DNA of 64,000 nt from Isoetes taiwanensis (GCA_021234155.1 JAJEKV010000074.1:2175789-2239788); one strand, 5' to 3'. Counted from the stretch's first letter, positions 49,101-58,872 are shown. Made by a program: numbers and translations. Notes: generated from the letters alone by a model not told the origin.

Positions 49101-50166
49101 CTAGATATGGCCTCAAATCCCTCTTCTTTGTACCATACCTATACTCTAATTGCCAAAAACCCCAACAAAGGGAAGCCAAATACTCACTTCCTGTTTTTTT
49201 TATGACAAAAATGAAACAAATAGGAAGAAAAGCATCATACCTCCAACATTTATGGATAAAAGAGATATTGAAGAGGTGCGAAAAACTTACTTGAAGAACT
49301 AGCTTGTGACTCAACATTTACAATGCTTGAAGGAGCTGGATCAAATAACAAAAATGTTAGCCATTAAGATTTTGTTGTCAATAACATTTAAGCATGCTAG
49401 ACAATAACATCAAAGCAATAAACTAATCATTTCAAAGCAATTAATCGCTGTCGAAAAGATTTTTGTGCATAAGCCAGTGCACTACCTTTGGTGAAATAAG
49501 TAAGCATGCTCTTTTGCCCAGGCCCATTGACTTCCTTTGCTCTTCTCCCCCTTTGCCATATTTCATGTCACATTCTACACACCACAAACTGAAAACTGCC
49601 ACTCCATTTACATCCATGGACATAATCTCAAATCGGTCTGTTTTCCCATTATTCTTCATTTTCATTTTGTACTTCCTATAGGCATGTTTCCACCTGTTTG
49701 TTTGAGATGTTGAGGCTTTCTTGGAAAGCAACCTAGCAAATTCGGGTGCCTCACAAGCTACATTGAAGTCTTGACCAGCTTTACCAATGCCATCTACCCC
49801 TTTAACCTCAAGTGTATAGTCGTCTACATTGATCTCTTCCTCAACCTCGGAAAGTACTAGTCTTCTTCTTTTCTTGGGATGATCGCCAACCTCGGGGTGC
49901 CCATCTTGATCTTCACAACCTACTATTCTTATCAGAACCTGGTCTGCTACAAATTTATGTCTATCTTCTTGCCTCTTGGACAATGGCAATTTCTTTTCAC
50001 CAAGGAAAACAAAAGTCTTTCCCTCTAGCTCCTCCAACCCATCGAGCTCCAACTCACGTCTCAAATCAGCAAATAATATGTTATTCTTCACTATGATAAA
50101 GCCAATCTCAGTAACATCACCATTTCCAGCATCAATACAAACCACTATTTCCCGTTCCACCGACAT
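46159..50166 (-). CDS. Large transposase-like protein with RNase H-fold signature, copy B
   Basis: Intron-containing, about 1,150-1,250 residues; family not recognised. N-terminal exon 50166-49441: acidic/helical start (MSVEREIVVCIDAG), a basic KKRRR cluster, then WCVEC … VHWLMH, a possible BED-like CxxC/HxxxH zinc site. Next exon from about 49190 (acceptor aaacag; EYLASLCWGFWQLEYRYG). In another frame comes NFQCSYCALIP, a second CxxC. The main exon 48925-47321 opens with a coiled coil (NRLENRFLKKELTF), then TLVAEDETVI (Asp at 48314-48316), VGHSSDGDARRR (47939-47975), and after a frameshift near 47400 LSGTGSDSCEFF (Glu at 47161-47163). Two Asp and a late Glu beside hydrophobics after a helical insertion resemble hAT/P-type DDE transposases; this is inference. 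The C-terminal frame 46872-46159 follows one in-frame stop. No terminal inverted repeats identified. Confidence 0.6.
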
Positions 50167-51074
50167 GACTCCACAAACAAGCTGCCATCACAGATATAAG
50201 GTAAGAATTGGTTCAGAAAAAATAAAATTTGAGAAGTAGGTGAGAAAAACTACATGTAAGACAACCTTAAACGACCAGGCTTGGTTTTTTGCTTGCTTTT
50301 TTGAAGGAAACGATGATGTGCTTTAACCTGCAAATTGAAAATCACACAAGAGTCAAAGTAAAAATAAAAAATGGGTGCTTATGAACAAGAGGAATGTAAG
50401 ATTTTGAACCACAAATAGCTGCAAATGCTCTTCCACAAAAACTCCTTTCACGGTGCTCAATTTGTCCAGTAGATTGCAAGAAAAAGCACAAATTTCATCT
50501 GCATTAAGCACTAGATTACGCACTGCTATTGATATACGAGGCTGTGGATCCAAATAAGAAGCCCTATACCCCTACCCAGATCCATGCGAGAGCGTCATTT
50601 CCCGCCCACCACCCCTAACGTTTGGAGTACTGCTAGAATAAGTTTTTCCGTACAACCATCCCGCCCGTCTACGGACTCCTTTGCCAATTAAAAAACCCCC
50701 TACCAGTCACGAAGTTGGTCTATACGGGTTCTTAATGGTGAAATCCCCGGGGTTGAATCAATTGGTTCTTTTATTTGAATTTATTTCTGATTTGTAAGTT
50801 CCTTGGTTTGTAGATGTCAGTTTTAGTTACAACAAAATTGAGGAGCTTTGCTAAACGACTTATAGAAGTTTTCTTGAGGGATCTTATGTGTGAACATCTC
50901 ATGCATATGATCCCTCCAGCAGGTATGATCTTAAAGTTTTGAAAACATTTCTGATTTGTTTGTCATTGAAGATTTCTAAAAGTTTAAATTCTGACTTGTT
51001 TGTCATTGAAGAAACTAACAGTGGAGGCAAGGTAAATGGAAATTGGTCAAATGGCCAATTAGGGTTCAATTCCC
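50167..51074. other. Upstream region of transposase-like gene, copy B
   Basis: No supported ORF. Expected to hold the promoter of the minus-strand gene. Contains a GC-rich patch 'cccgcccaccacccctaacg' near 50603 and the twin 'gacttgtttgtcattgaag' repeats. Confidence 0.4.
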
Positions 51075-51180
51075 TAAACCTTGAAGTTTTATGTTGTTTG
51101 ATTGAGTTGTGCTTTGATGTTTCACATTCTGGCGTGCCATTGGCTATTTTCCATATCACCTTTTAGGTATCATACCATCA

Positions 51181-51268
51181 CAATGTTCTGTTTGTGGCAT
51201 CACTGTGTGCAGATCTGCGCCTCACCATGTTCTATTTGTGGCTTCACCATGGTAGATCTGTGCCTCAC
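51181..51268 (+). repeat. 45-bp tandem duplication
   Basis: Two units (51181-51225 and 51226-51268) share 'atgttct.tttgtggc.tcac' and 'agatctg.gcctcac'. Found only in the B-specific segment. Confidence 0.75.
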
Positions 51269-52288
51269 CATTTAGGAGCACTAGCATCACATGTATAAAC
51301 TGCACCATTGATTGTTAACCATCACCATTGGGGTGTCAAGACAGCCTAACTTTGATTACAATTTCTGATATGCAGGATCAAGATTTTGAGAAAAAAGTTG
51401 CAGATCTAGGTTGAGCAAAACCTAGAGAAAAGATTTCATGTTTTGGACTTAAGATTTGAATTTTATTGAAGTTTTCGTCTTAAGTTCACCATTGCTGGAG
51501 CCTCCACCTTAGCCATTTCAGAGAACCACCTATTGTAGCCAGGTTCAAAATGATTATCAAGCTTTTAGCAACGCTGTGTTCCTACAATAAAAAAGCAAAG
51601 GGGAATCACTCTTTCTTGTTCCGTTTGAGTCCGGTATCATGCTATGGCTATGGCATTTGGAACCCAGAATATGTCGAGCAGTGATCCTCTTCCGAAATTT
51701 AAAAAACGGGAAATACATTACGTCGGCATGTCTTCCACACCAGAATGTCTGGTAAACATACATTCTCTTAACGTGGAAATTACTTAAGAAAAATTCTGCG
51801 GCACTTCTTACAAGATCGAGCTTCGGCGATGGCGTCTTGGAGACGGCAATGTTTTTTTCTATGTCCTGCTCTAGCGATGGTCTTCAAGGCGCCATGCCCA
51901 GAAATCTTTGATCTTTTTAACTCTGCATCTTCCCTGTCCTTTTTTTCTTCTAAATCTTTGCTTCGAAAAACTCTGCACCTCTGCTTCAACGTAGAGCCAG
52001 GGCCATGGCCATGGCTGCCTGTAAAGAGGAAGATTTCCGATTGCAAACAAAGAGACAAACCGAGCTTAAATCTTAATAAGGAAAACAAAGGCACAACTTA
52101 CTTCTGAAGCTTCGGCTATGGCGGGGCACAAATGACCAGAAATCCGTTTATACTCCTAAGAAGAAAAATGCAAACAGGGCTTCGATCTGCAGAATGTGTC
52201 TCAGAATGTACATTAGAACACAATGTTGCAGTAAACACATAATGTAAACCAGAATGCGTATTAAACGACGATTCCGGAGTTGATATTT

Positions 52289-52298
52289 GCCACGTGGC
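52289..52298. promoter_or_regulatory. G-box (CACGTG) palindrome
   Basis: gccacgtggc is the extended plant G-box/ABRE-type core bound by bZIP and bHLH factors. It lies about 220 bases before an open stretch that starts near 52510 and ends in a donor-like 'ctatg|gtaagt' (52679). A real promoter here is only a possibility, and copy A has lost it. Confidence 0.3.
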
Positions 52299-52431
52299 AG
52301 ATACTCATTGGATGAGAGGGCAGAATTTGTCTTGAGTTGTTTTCACGTGCTAGGGAACCTGCCAGTTGGAGCAGTTACTGGCCGTAAATCGGCAAGTGGC
52401 GGCGCCCTGCCAGTCTACGGTCGAAAATCGT

Positions 52432-53680
52432 GATGACCGGCAGACTTCTTACATAAGCCACCGGAAGACAAAATTCGGGCGATCCGAAAAAATAAATGAT
52501 ATTTTTTCTTTTTGGTGTCATTTTTTCGTCCCTTTTGAGCTCGGCAGCCGGAGCTTTGGCGATGACAATCTTCGTCGTCCAGGCTCTTGCCCATAACCCT
52601 TGTTTTTTGAGTTGCCAGAGATCAGAGCTATATTTTGAACAACTTCTTGATAGTTTTGGAACAAGTTTTGGTGGTCTATGGTAAGTGGTTAGTTTTGACG
52701 GTGATGCTTGCCAAATCTGATGTTTAGAGACGTTATGGAGGTCTGAGTGGGTTTTTCTGTGGTTTATGACACTTTTCAACTTTTCTGTGGTAAATGTTTG
52801 TTAACGGAGTTCGTGAAGCCGACGGTTATTGTTTACCTGAGTTCTTGGAGCCGTTGGAGGTCGGTAGTCCATAGAGGGGTTGTGAGATACTTTTTTGGAG
52901 TTTTCGAGGTCAGAATGTCAAATTTGTGTATGACCTTTCATGTTTTCTCGAACCATATGTCTAATAGGAGTGATTTTCTATCGACTACAAATGGATGCAT
53001 TTTGTATTTCTTGAACTTTTAAGATTCTGAATCTGGCCATGCTAGCGGACGTTTATTCAAGATAGGGAAGCTGACTCAAGCCAATGATTATCATAGCCTA
53101 AAAATGTCTACCTATTACAAAAATAATTGAATCACCATGTTTGATTTGGCAAATATGGATATGCATGTGGTGTAGAAGAATGACAGGCCAATCAGTTAAC
53201 ATGTTGGAACTTGTAACCTCATTGTAGAAGAGCTTATGATGGATGTATTCTTTTGAAGCCAATCAATAGATTTCTTCTAGAGAAATTTGACAATGCCAGA
53301 GTGAGTAAGATCTAGTTGGGACAATTTGATTTTAGTATTGTAAGGAGACTTGCCACTCTTTTTGGGATTGAACTCGTTCAACACGTTATTTTCAAGAAAT
53401 TTGACACTGCCAATGAGCAGACGACCATGCCGAGATAAGTAGAAAAAGACGAGACTAGCTATGTCGGCTACTTCGCTTGCAAACAGAAGTCTTTTCCGTT
53501 GTTACCTTTAGGATTAAGGAGCTTGGATGCACTGCCATAGCTTGCACTTCCACTGTCGTACCTTGTAGCTTCCAGCACACGTCACTCCCAGACGTCTATT
53601 TAAATTTGCAAAAACACGTGGCATCAAAACATTAACTTAGATTGCGGCCCAAAAGAATTCCACGCTGACGAACATAAATA
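52432..53680. other. Conserved segment of unknown function, copy B
   Basis: Nearly identical to 21364-22620. A short open stretch (MTIFVVQALAHNPCFLSC, from about 52565) precedes a consensus donor 'gtaagt' at 52681. No further exon recognised. Possibly the 5' exon of a lost gene. Confidence 0.3.
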
Positions 53681-54050
53681 AAAAATTTAGATAGAATGTT
53701 GCAATAAAATGCCAATTCCGATGAGCGACTCGTCTAGACGGGAAAATCGACTGATGTAGATAGGCATATCTTTCATCACAACAGTATATACAACGTTTGG
53801 ACTATCCAACTGGGGGTAACTGGCCATAGAAACCTTATCGAACTACCCCTGAAGAATAACAGGAACCAAGTCCAGGTCGCATGTGGAGATGGTGTCAAAT
53901 CTGGAAGGGCCAAAAGAGAGGTGGCGTGCAAGGGCTTATCATCGGGATAAAAAACCCTGCCCTTTTGCCAACCTTGTATAGAGACAATGCAACATGAAAA
54001 AGTCCCCGACTCAACGCACGAAGCGGCTGCAATGGAGTGAGCTTGCTATA
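53681..54050. other. End of copy B with DIRS-like motif
   Basis: Matches 22621-22970. Contains 'actcgtctagacgggaaaat' at about 53727, closely resembling 'actcgtctagacgaggaaaa' at 54593. The match extends over about 50 bases, including 'tgcca.ttc.g.tgag'. This may be the terminal part of a second DIRS-like element. Confidence 0.45.
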
Positions 54051-54194
54051 CGTGATCAAAAAAGCTCAAAAAAGAACCCGTTATGTGTGAGAAAAAAAAG
54101 CATGACTGGATGCATGAAAAATTGTTAACAAGATGTCTATTAGGTATGAGAAATACCATGTACAGAACGCCTCCCTAAAGAAAAAGGGGAGGAA

Positions 54195-54355
54195 GCTGGT
54201 CACGCGCGCCACGCGAAACAAAAAAACTCCCATTGTAGAGGGGCTTTTCACGCGTGCCACGCAATACAAGACCTCCCAAGGAGGGGCTGTTCATGCATGC
54301 CATGCAAAAAAACAAATCCTCCTCATCTAGAGGGGTTGGTCACGCGCACCACGCA
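54195..54355 (+). repeat. Short-period GC-rich repeat (about 43-49 bp, four units)
   Basis: Units begin at 54201, 54249, 54292 and 54341 with 'cacgcgcgccacgcg', 'cacgcgtgccacgca', 'catgcatgccatgca' and 'cacgcgcaccacgca'. They are separated by A-rich and 'gaggggct'-type spacers. The pattern lies between the end of copy B and the DIRS-like element. Confidence 0.75.
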
Positions 54356-54422
54356 ATAGCAAAAAGCTGATAAGAAATCATTACTTAAAAGAAATATATA
54401 CACTTGCATACGAGCATGGGAA

Positions 54423-54448
54423 CGGGGAGGGGGGGGGGGGGGGGGGGG
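54423..54448 (+). repeat. Poly-G tract
   Basis: A near-uninterrupted run of more than 20 G immediately before the direct repeat of the DIRS-like element. Its length is unreliable in most sequencing methods. Confidence 0.85.
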
Positions 54449-54454
54449 CGCCAG

Positions 54455-54568
54455 GGAGGGAAAAGTGGGTTCACGACACCGCCGCGGAGAAGACGTCAAT
54501 AAGGATGAAGGGATCAAGATGCATATAAATAGTCTTGTCTCTCCCCATAATGACGATCCGACGGTGTC
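54455..54568 (-). repeat. Direct repeat at the 3' end of the DIRS-like element
   Basis: About 115 bases matching 58748-58868: both contain 'ggaaaagtgggt.cacg', 'gaagggatcaagatgcatat', 'aaatagtct.gtctctc' and 'gatccgacggtgt.gaatc'. It is in the same orientation as the other copy, so it is LTR-like or one half of the split direct repeats known in Ngaro/PAT-type elements. Confidence 0.85.
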
Positions 54569-54639
54569 GAATCGCTGGCATTCTGGTGAGAGACTCGTCT
54601 AGACGAGGAAAACCGGTTGATCCAAAGAGAACTTCCCTT

Positions 54640-55540
54640 TCAAAGGCCAAGGTGGTAGAAGAGGGAGAGTTCTTGGTGCAAGTTGGGAGTGACATAACGA
54701 GCATGAGCCGAAGGAGAACGCCAACGTCTATGAGTATGTGTAATCTCATTGTCAAACGAGTTGCCACTGTAGAAGCACCCCCTCGACGACCTCCATGAGT
54801 CCCATGACAGGAAGGGTCTAGGCTGATTGTCGTCAAGCAGTGCCGCCACCATTGCCTTGCAGTGTAATAAGAGAGGAGACGATGGGAAGAAGTGGAAAGA
54901 TGAAAAAGAGGGCCACCACAAGCTAGATCAGATAAATGGAATGCGCCACAAAAGATCAAATGCTGTAAAAGGGCAACATGACAAGCGAATGATGGAAGTC
55001 TAGCCACAAGGACTGAATAGTCTCTAGCAGACTGACCTCGTTTGGAGCGACGAATAAAGATGGACAAGCATGAAAGTTCAAAAGTAATATCATGCCAATT
55101 TAGGGCCAACGCCTTAGAGATACGCGGTGAAAGATAGAGTGATGAATGTGGGTTTTGAAAGGTTTGTAAAAGAGGCAGATGGGGAGGCAATATGTATGAT
55201 AATGGACCACACATGGTCAGGGAGCAAAGGTAGATGAGGGCAAGAAGGGAGGGCATGACGAATACCTGATTGATGAAATAAAAGGGGTAGCGGCGAGGAG
55301 ACGGGGGAAGGTAGATTGAGGAGTTGGTGGAAAAAAGCAATGGCCGCGGATGCAGAAAGGAGCGAGGACGTGGAAGATTGGTTGTCTTGAAGGGATGCAA
55401 AAAAGGCAGTAATAGTAATAGAAGATGCAGGGAGTAATGGGCAGACATACGAGAGCACCAGGTGGCAACGTGGCAAAAAATGGCAGAATACGCACGGAGT
55501 GTAGCGGGCCCGCGAGAAGAGAGCGGGAATGGCAAGGTAG
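54640..55540 (-). pseudogene. Tyrosine recombinase of the DIRS-like element
   Basis: Tyrosine recombinases join circular element DNA to the host without target duplication. Family pieces in order: SSTSSLLSASAAIAFFHQLL (N-terminal SAM-like domain, about 55380-55320), ISKALALNWHDITFE (first catalytic-box region, about 55115-55075), IRRSKRGQSARDY, then CHGTHGGRRGGAST (54765-54809), which supplies the His-x-x-Arg of box II. After a frameshift comes RRWRSPSAHARYVTPN (54685-54731), with the nucleophilic Tyr at 54694-54696. Key residues therefore survive but lie in different frames. Confidence 0.7.
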
Positions 55541-55619
55541 AAAAAAACAGGTGCAGTTCACTAAAGGGTACAAGCCAAAATAGGGCTGAAAAAAAACAAA
55601 AAGAAATATAGCCAGAACA

Positions 55620-56480
55620 TTCCTAGAAAAGACAGCGAAGAGCGAAGACTGCAACATGTCGACGACAACTAGCAAAAGAAAAGGGAGCCCAAGACGTGCC
55701 CAGCCACAAAAGAGACCACCAGGGATCAGAAGGCCAAAATAAAACAATAAGGGTGATGCGAGCATGGCAGGCACCGGCATGGGCCAAAACTCGAGGAACT
55801 AAAAGTGGGGGAGGAAAACAATAATTGTTAAATATGTGCCAATCATAAGTGAATGCATCTGGAGGAATGCGATGAGGGTAGGCAAAACAAGTGTTAAATA
55901 CAGGGAGTTTGGGATTGAGAGGGGATGCAAAGTGTTCAACATGATGCGGCCCCCAAGCACGATCTATGCGCTGGAAACACCAAGGGGCTAAAGCAAACTC
56001 ATCCATTTGAGGCCACCCTAGAGACATAGTCAATTCACTCATTTTTTGAGTGTGGAATCCAAACTGGGTCAAGTGAGATTGAGCAGTGAAAACAAAACAA
56101 CAAGGAGAAGAAATTGCAAGTCCGGAGAAGACGAACCGCCTTTGTGAAGGAGCAAAGAAACATTAAGGTTGTCATCGCGAACGATAAGATGATGAGCAAT
56201 CAAAGAAGAGGCAGTTAAGCGAAGAATAAGCAAAGAGCTCACGCCAGATAGAAGAACGAGCAAGTTCAAAAGGGTAAAAAATGCCAGAAAAGTCCGCACG
56301 AGGTCGACACAGGATCTGCAACCACCCTCTCCAACCAAAAGCACTGGCATCGAACCCAATAAGGGCAGAGGGGTCGCGATTTTGAGCAATGGAGCGAGAG
56401 GCTAAGGATGCCACAACTGACTCCCAAAGCAGGGTTTCCAGACGGACCAAAGATGTAAGAGATTTTAGAGCATCCCAATC
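55620..56480 (-). pseudogene. RNase H and C-terminal pol region of the DIRS-like element
   Basis: GFDASAFGWRGWL (56320-56357) is the RNase H Asp-bearing strand. FSGIFYPFELARSSIWREL with its Glu follows, then DDNLNVSLLLHKGGSSSPDL with the later Asp. The 3' part (MDEFALAPWCF … DRAWGPHHVEHFASPLNPK … PDAFTYDWHI) matches the conserved block that follows RNase H in DIRS/Ngaro pol proteins ('wGphdvDrFAs..N.k'). These overlap in two frames around 56070-56170. Confidence 0.7.
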
Positions 56481-56789
56481 ATAGGGTTGAATCAAATGAT
56501 AGCAAAAAAATCTCAATGCAGAAACAAGAGAACCAAAAACAATCCGTAAAGATTGAACCAAGAAGCTGAGCCAGGTGGCAGGATGTAAGCACCGAAGATA
56601 AAAAGACAGCAGAAGAAAGATGGAAAAATTTCTGCTACCAATAGTCATCGCTGAAGAGTCCAAAAGAAGGCCCAAGAAGATGGTGCAATGGGATACACGC
56701 AAACGACATTTCGGCCAAGCTAAAAGAAAACCTGCAGACTGTGGATCCTGAATGACTGAGTACTGAAGGGGAACGGGATCATGCTATGT

Positions 56790-57400
56790 TAAAAAAAAAA
56801 AAAAAAGTCATCTGTATAGGGGATACAACGAATGCCTGAATTACGCCAATGACGAACAAACGGTCGCATGAGTTTAGTGAAGACGATAGAGCAGAGGATA
56901 AGCCAAAAGGGAGCATGATGAAGACAAAAACTTGATTGTCAAGCTGGAATTTCAAAAGAATGTGACGTGGTGGCCAAATAGGGACACGATGATAGCCAGA
57001 CTTCAGGTCGATTGTGAAGAGAAAATCATTAGGTTGCCGAATGGCAATGGCATCAGAGATGGATTCATAACGAAAAGAGGGAACCTATAGCCAGGAATTC
57101 AAATATCTCAAATCCAAAATTAAATGAAATTTATCTGCATCCTCAGGTAAGACCCTGAGAGGAGAACAAAAAAAGGGGTGAGAGCCGACTAATTGCACGG
57201 CTCCAGTGCAAAGTAGGTCGATAACGGCAGAGCGGGAAAAATCAAGGTGTCCCCGGAGGGATGATAAATTGGGTTGAAAAAAAGGTTCTGAAGGTGGAGA
57301 ATTGGTCCAGGGAAGAGGATAACTGTGCTGGATCCAAGAGAGACAATCGAATTTGCTGAAATAGACTGCCAAAAAGGAAGGGCATCAGAAAGGCGATTGC
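56790..57400 (-). pseudogene. Reverse transcriptase of the DIRS-like element
   Basis: Copies element RNA into DNA. FFCSPLRVLPEDADKFHLIL then DLRYLNSWL (57085-57185), and after a stop FLFTIDLKSGYHRVPIW (about 57020-56975, first catalytic Asp in TIDLKSGYH) and LPFGLSSA (about 56915). After a frameshift come FTKLMRPFVRHWRNSGIRC and CIPYTDDF, with the YxDD box intact at 56807-56818. The next bases are a 17-A tract (56791-56806). The 'LPFGLSSA…FTKLMRP' spacing is typical of DIRS RTs rather than gypsy or copia. Confidence 0.75.
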
Positions 57401-57597
57401 AGGCTGAGGTTTTGCTGCAATGGCATCGGCCTCCATAGGATTAAATGGTAAATGGGGGAGAGGCTCAGCAAAAAGATGACAATCTGAAAAATCAAACCAT
57501 AATCTCTATTATTCTAAACAACATTACAAACTGAGGATAATGTAAAAAAAACTGATTATATAAAACACCTGACTATGTACAGAAGAAAACGAACAGA

Positions 57598-58660
57598 TCA
57601 ATCAAGATGACCAACCTGGCACATGGTCACATGGTCCCGAGGCGGCGGAGGAGAGGGAGCAGGGAGTGCAGGTGGCATGGAAAAAAAGGGGGTGGTCGGA
57701 GCAATAGCGTTATGTGTAAGTGCGGCTCGAAAACAAGTATTGGCAAGGTGCCCAGGTTTTCCATAGATGGAGAAACGAATAGTGCTAGAGGAAGAAGATA
57801 AAGCAATGGGTAAGGAAGAAGTAGCGGAAAAACGGGATTGGTGTTGGAGACGCCGGTCGCATGCAAGTTTCTTGGCTTCGTGCAAGCATTTGGATTCTTC
57901 GGCGTTTAAGCCTAGGGCTTGAGAACCATGAAAGTGGAGGGCCACCTCGTAACATGTTGATCGGCGATCACCATATATTTCGTTTTATGGTCAACCAGGT
58001 GCTTACCATCTTCAAGCATTTGAAAAATATCATCAGGAATAGGAGTCCCCATCGAAGATAGACGTGCCTGAATCTAGGAAAAACTATCTTCCATCGCTGC
58101 AGCAAACTCAAAATAATGGCGGGTAGAGTCGAGCTCAAACGTCGGAGTAGGCCATGAAGCTCGCTGACGGAGATCGAGTTGGGCGTGCAACGGTATCTTC
58201 TGTACGTCGAGATTGCATCTCGTGAAGTAACTGGGTTGAAGGATCCGAGGAAGGAGCCAAAAACGGGGCATGAAACACTGGAGTAGGCGAAGGAATAGAG
58301 GCAAGACAAGCGGAAGGAAAAGCGGATGAAGGAAAGACGTGTGGAGGGATGGAAGGTTGGGAAGGAACGGGCATGGTAGAGTAAAAAGTTGGGGAGAAAC
58401 GAGATGGAACAGGTAGGGTAGGATAAAAAGGGAGAGAAGCATACGGCCAAAAGTGAACGAGAAGACCTGTGGTGATGAAGCCGAGGACAGGGAACTAGTG
58501 GTGGGGGGAGGGGGGTCGAAGCTCTCTGTATCGAACGAAAAAGAAGCCTCACAAGATCCAGCATGGCGGGTGAGGCGAGTGGGAGAGACAGAAGAAGAAG
58601 GGGTGGTAGAAGACTTAGAAGTAACGTGGGAGGAAGTAGGATTAACCATCTACCAGAGGA
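57598..58660 (-). pseudogene. Gag-like ORFs of the DIRS-like element
   Basis: Two overlapping minus-strand frames. The upstream one (58649-58074) is Ser/Pro-rich with no known fold. The downstream one (57945-57598) has a helical start (LNAEESKCLHEAKKLACDRR) and FSIYGKPGHLANTC, a CCHC knuckle in which the first two Cys are replaced by Ser and Tyr. Gag packages the element RNA. Confidence 0.55.
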
Positions 58661-58747
58661 GAGTCATTATGGCGGAAAGAAAGACTGGGAGGACCCAGCA
58701 TGGCGAGCACGGTGAAGCGCTCAAGAAAAAACTGGAGTGAAGTTGAT

Positions 58748-58868
58748 GAAGGAAAAGTGGGTGCACGTACACTGCACTGCTGTGAGAAGACGCCGATAAG
58801 AATGAAGGGATCAAGATGCATATAAATAGTCTCGTCTCTCTCCAGAATGGTGATCCGACGGTGTTGAA
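58748..58868 (-). repeat. Direct repeat at the 5' end of the DIRS-like element
   Basis: Partner of 54455-54568, about 85% identical by eye. It contains 'gcatataaatagt', a possible TATA box on the plus strand. Marks the 5' limit of the element. Confidence 0.85.
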
Positions 58869-58872
58869 TCAC

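Larger units (their letters stand above)
51075..52431. other. 1.36-kb segment present only in copy B
   Basis: Copy A passes directly from 'ggttcaattccc' to 'gatgaccggcag' (21363), so this segment was inserted in B or deleted from A. I see no transposon ends and no target-site duplication, which favours deletion. Contents: a 45-bp tandem pair at 51181-51268 ('ttctgtttgtggcatcac' type), anonymous sequence, and a promoter-like patch with a G-box (gccacgtggc, 52289-52298). Short ORFs at 51829-52107 and 51780-52094 overlap on opposite strands and are not convincing. Confidence 0.7.
29860..54050 (+). repeat. Large direct repeat, copy B (about 24.2 kb)
   Basis: This is the second, generally better preserved copy of the block at 1-22970. 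It starts without a break from the LINE at 27300-29860. It ends abruptly at about 54050: both copies share the segment ending 'gagtgagcttgctatac', after which A continues into an SF1 gene and B into the approach to a DIRS-like element. B contains 1.36 kb (51075-52431) that A lacks. Some reading frames survive only in B (transposase, copia gag), while one membrane-protein frame survives only in A. Confidence 0.93.
54455..58868 (-). mobile_element. DIRS-like tyrosine-recombinase retrotransposon
   Basis: A 4.4-kb element read on the minus strand. From 5' (58868) to 3' (54455): direct repeat, gag with zinc knuckle, reverse transcriptase, RNase H, a region typical of DIRS pol after RNase H, tyrosine recombinase, direct repeat. 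The combination of RT with a tyrosine recombinase in place of a DDE integrase defines the DIRS order. Frameshifts are frequent, so this copy is inactive. No target-site duplication is expected for this order and none was seen. Copy B ends 400 bases to its left. Confidence 0.75.

Noticed and set aside
37265-50166. Single transposon with defined ends
   Set aside because: I searched near 36990 and 50200-52450 for matching inverted termini and saw none beyond the 175-bp foldback; kept only as a hypothesis.
51829-52107. 92-codon ORF in the B-specific segment
   Set aside because: Overlapped by an equally long antisense frame; no recognisable features.
52375-52779. 134-codon minus-strand ORF (MKSVINHRKTHSD…)
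   Set aside because: Composition is unremarkable and it overlaps a more plausible plus-strand exon with a splice donor; support is too weak for either.
54471-55535. Long minus-strand open frame of 354 codons
   Set aside because: Only its middle part (ISKALALNWHDITFE … THGGRRGGAST) belongs to the recombinase; the rest is a shadow of other frames, so it is not reported as one protein.
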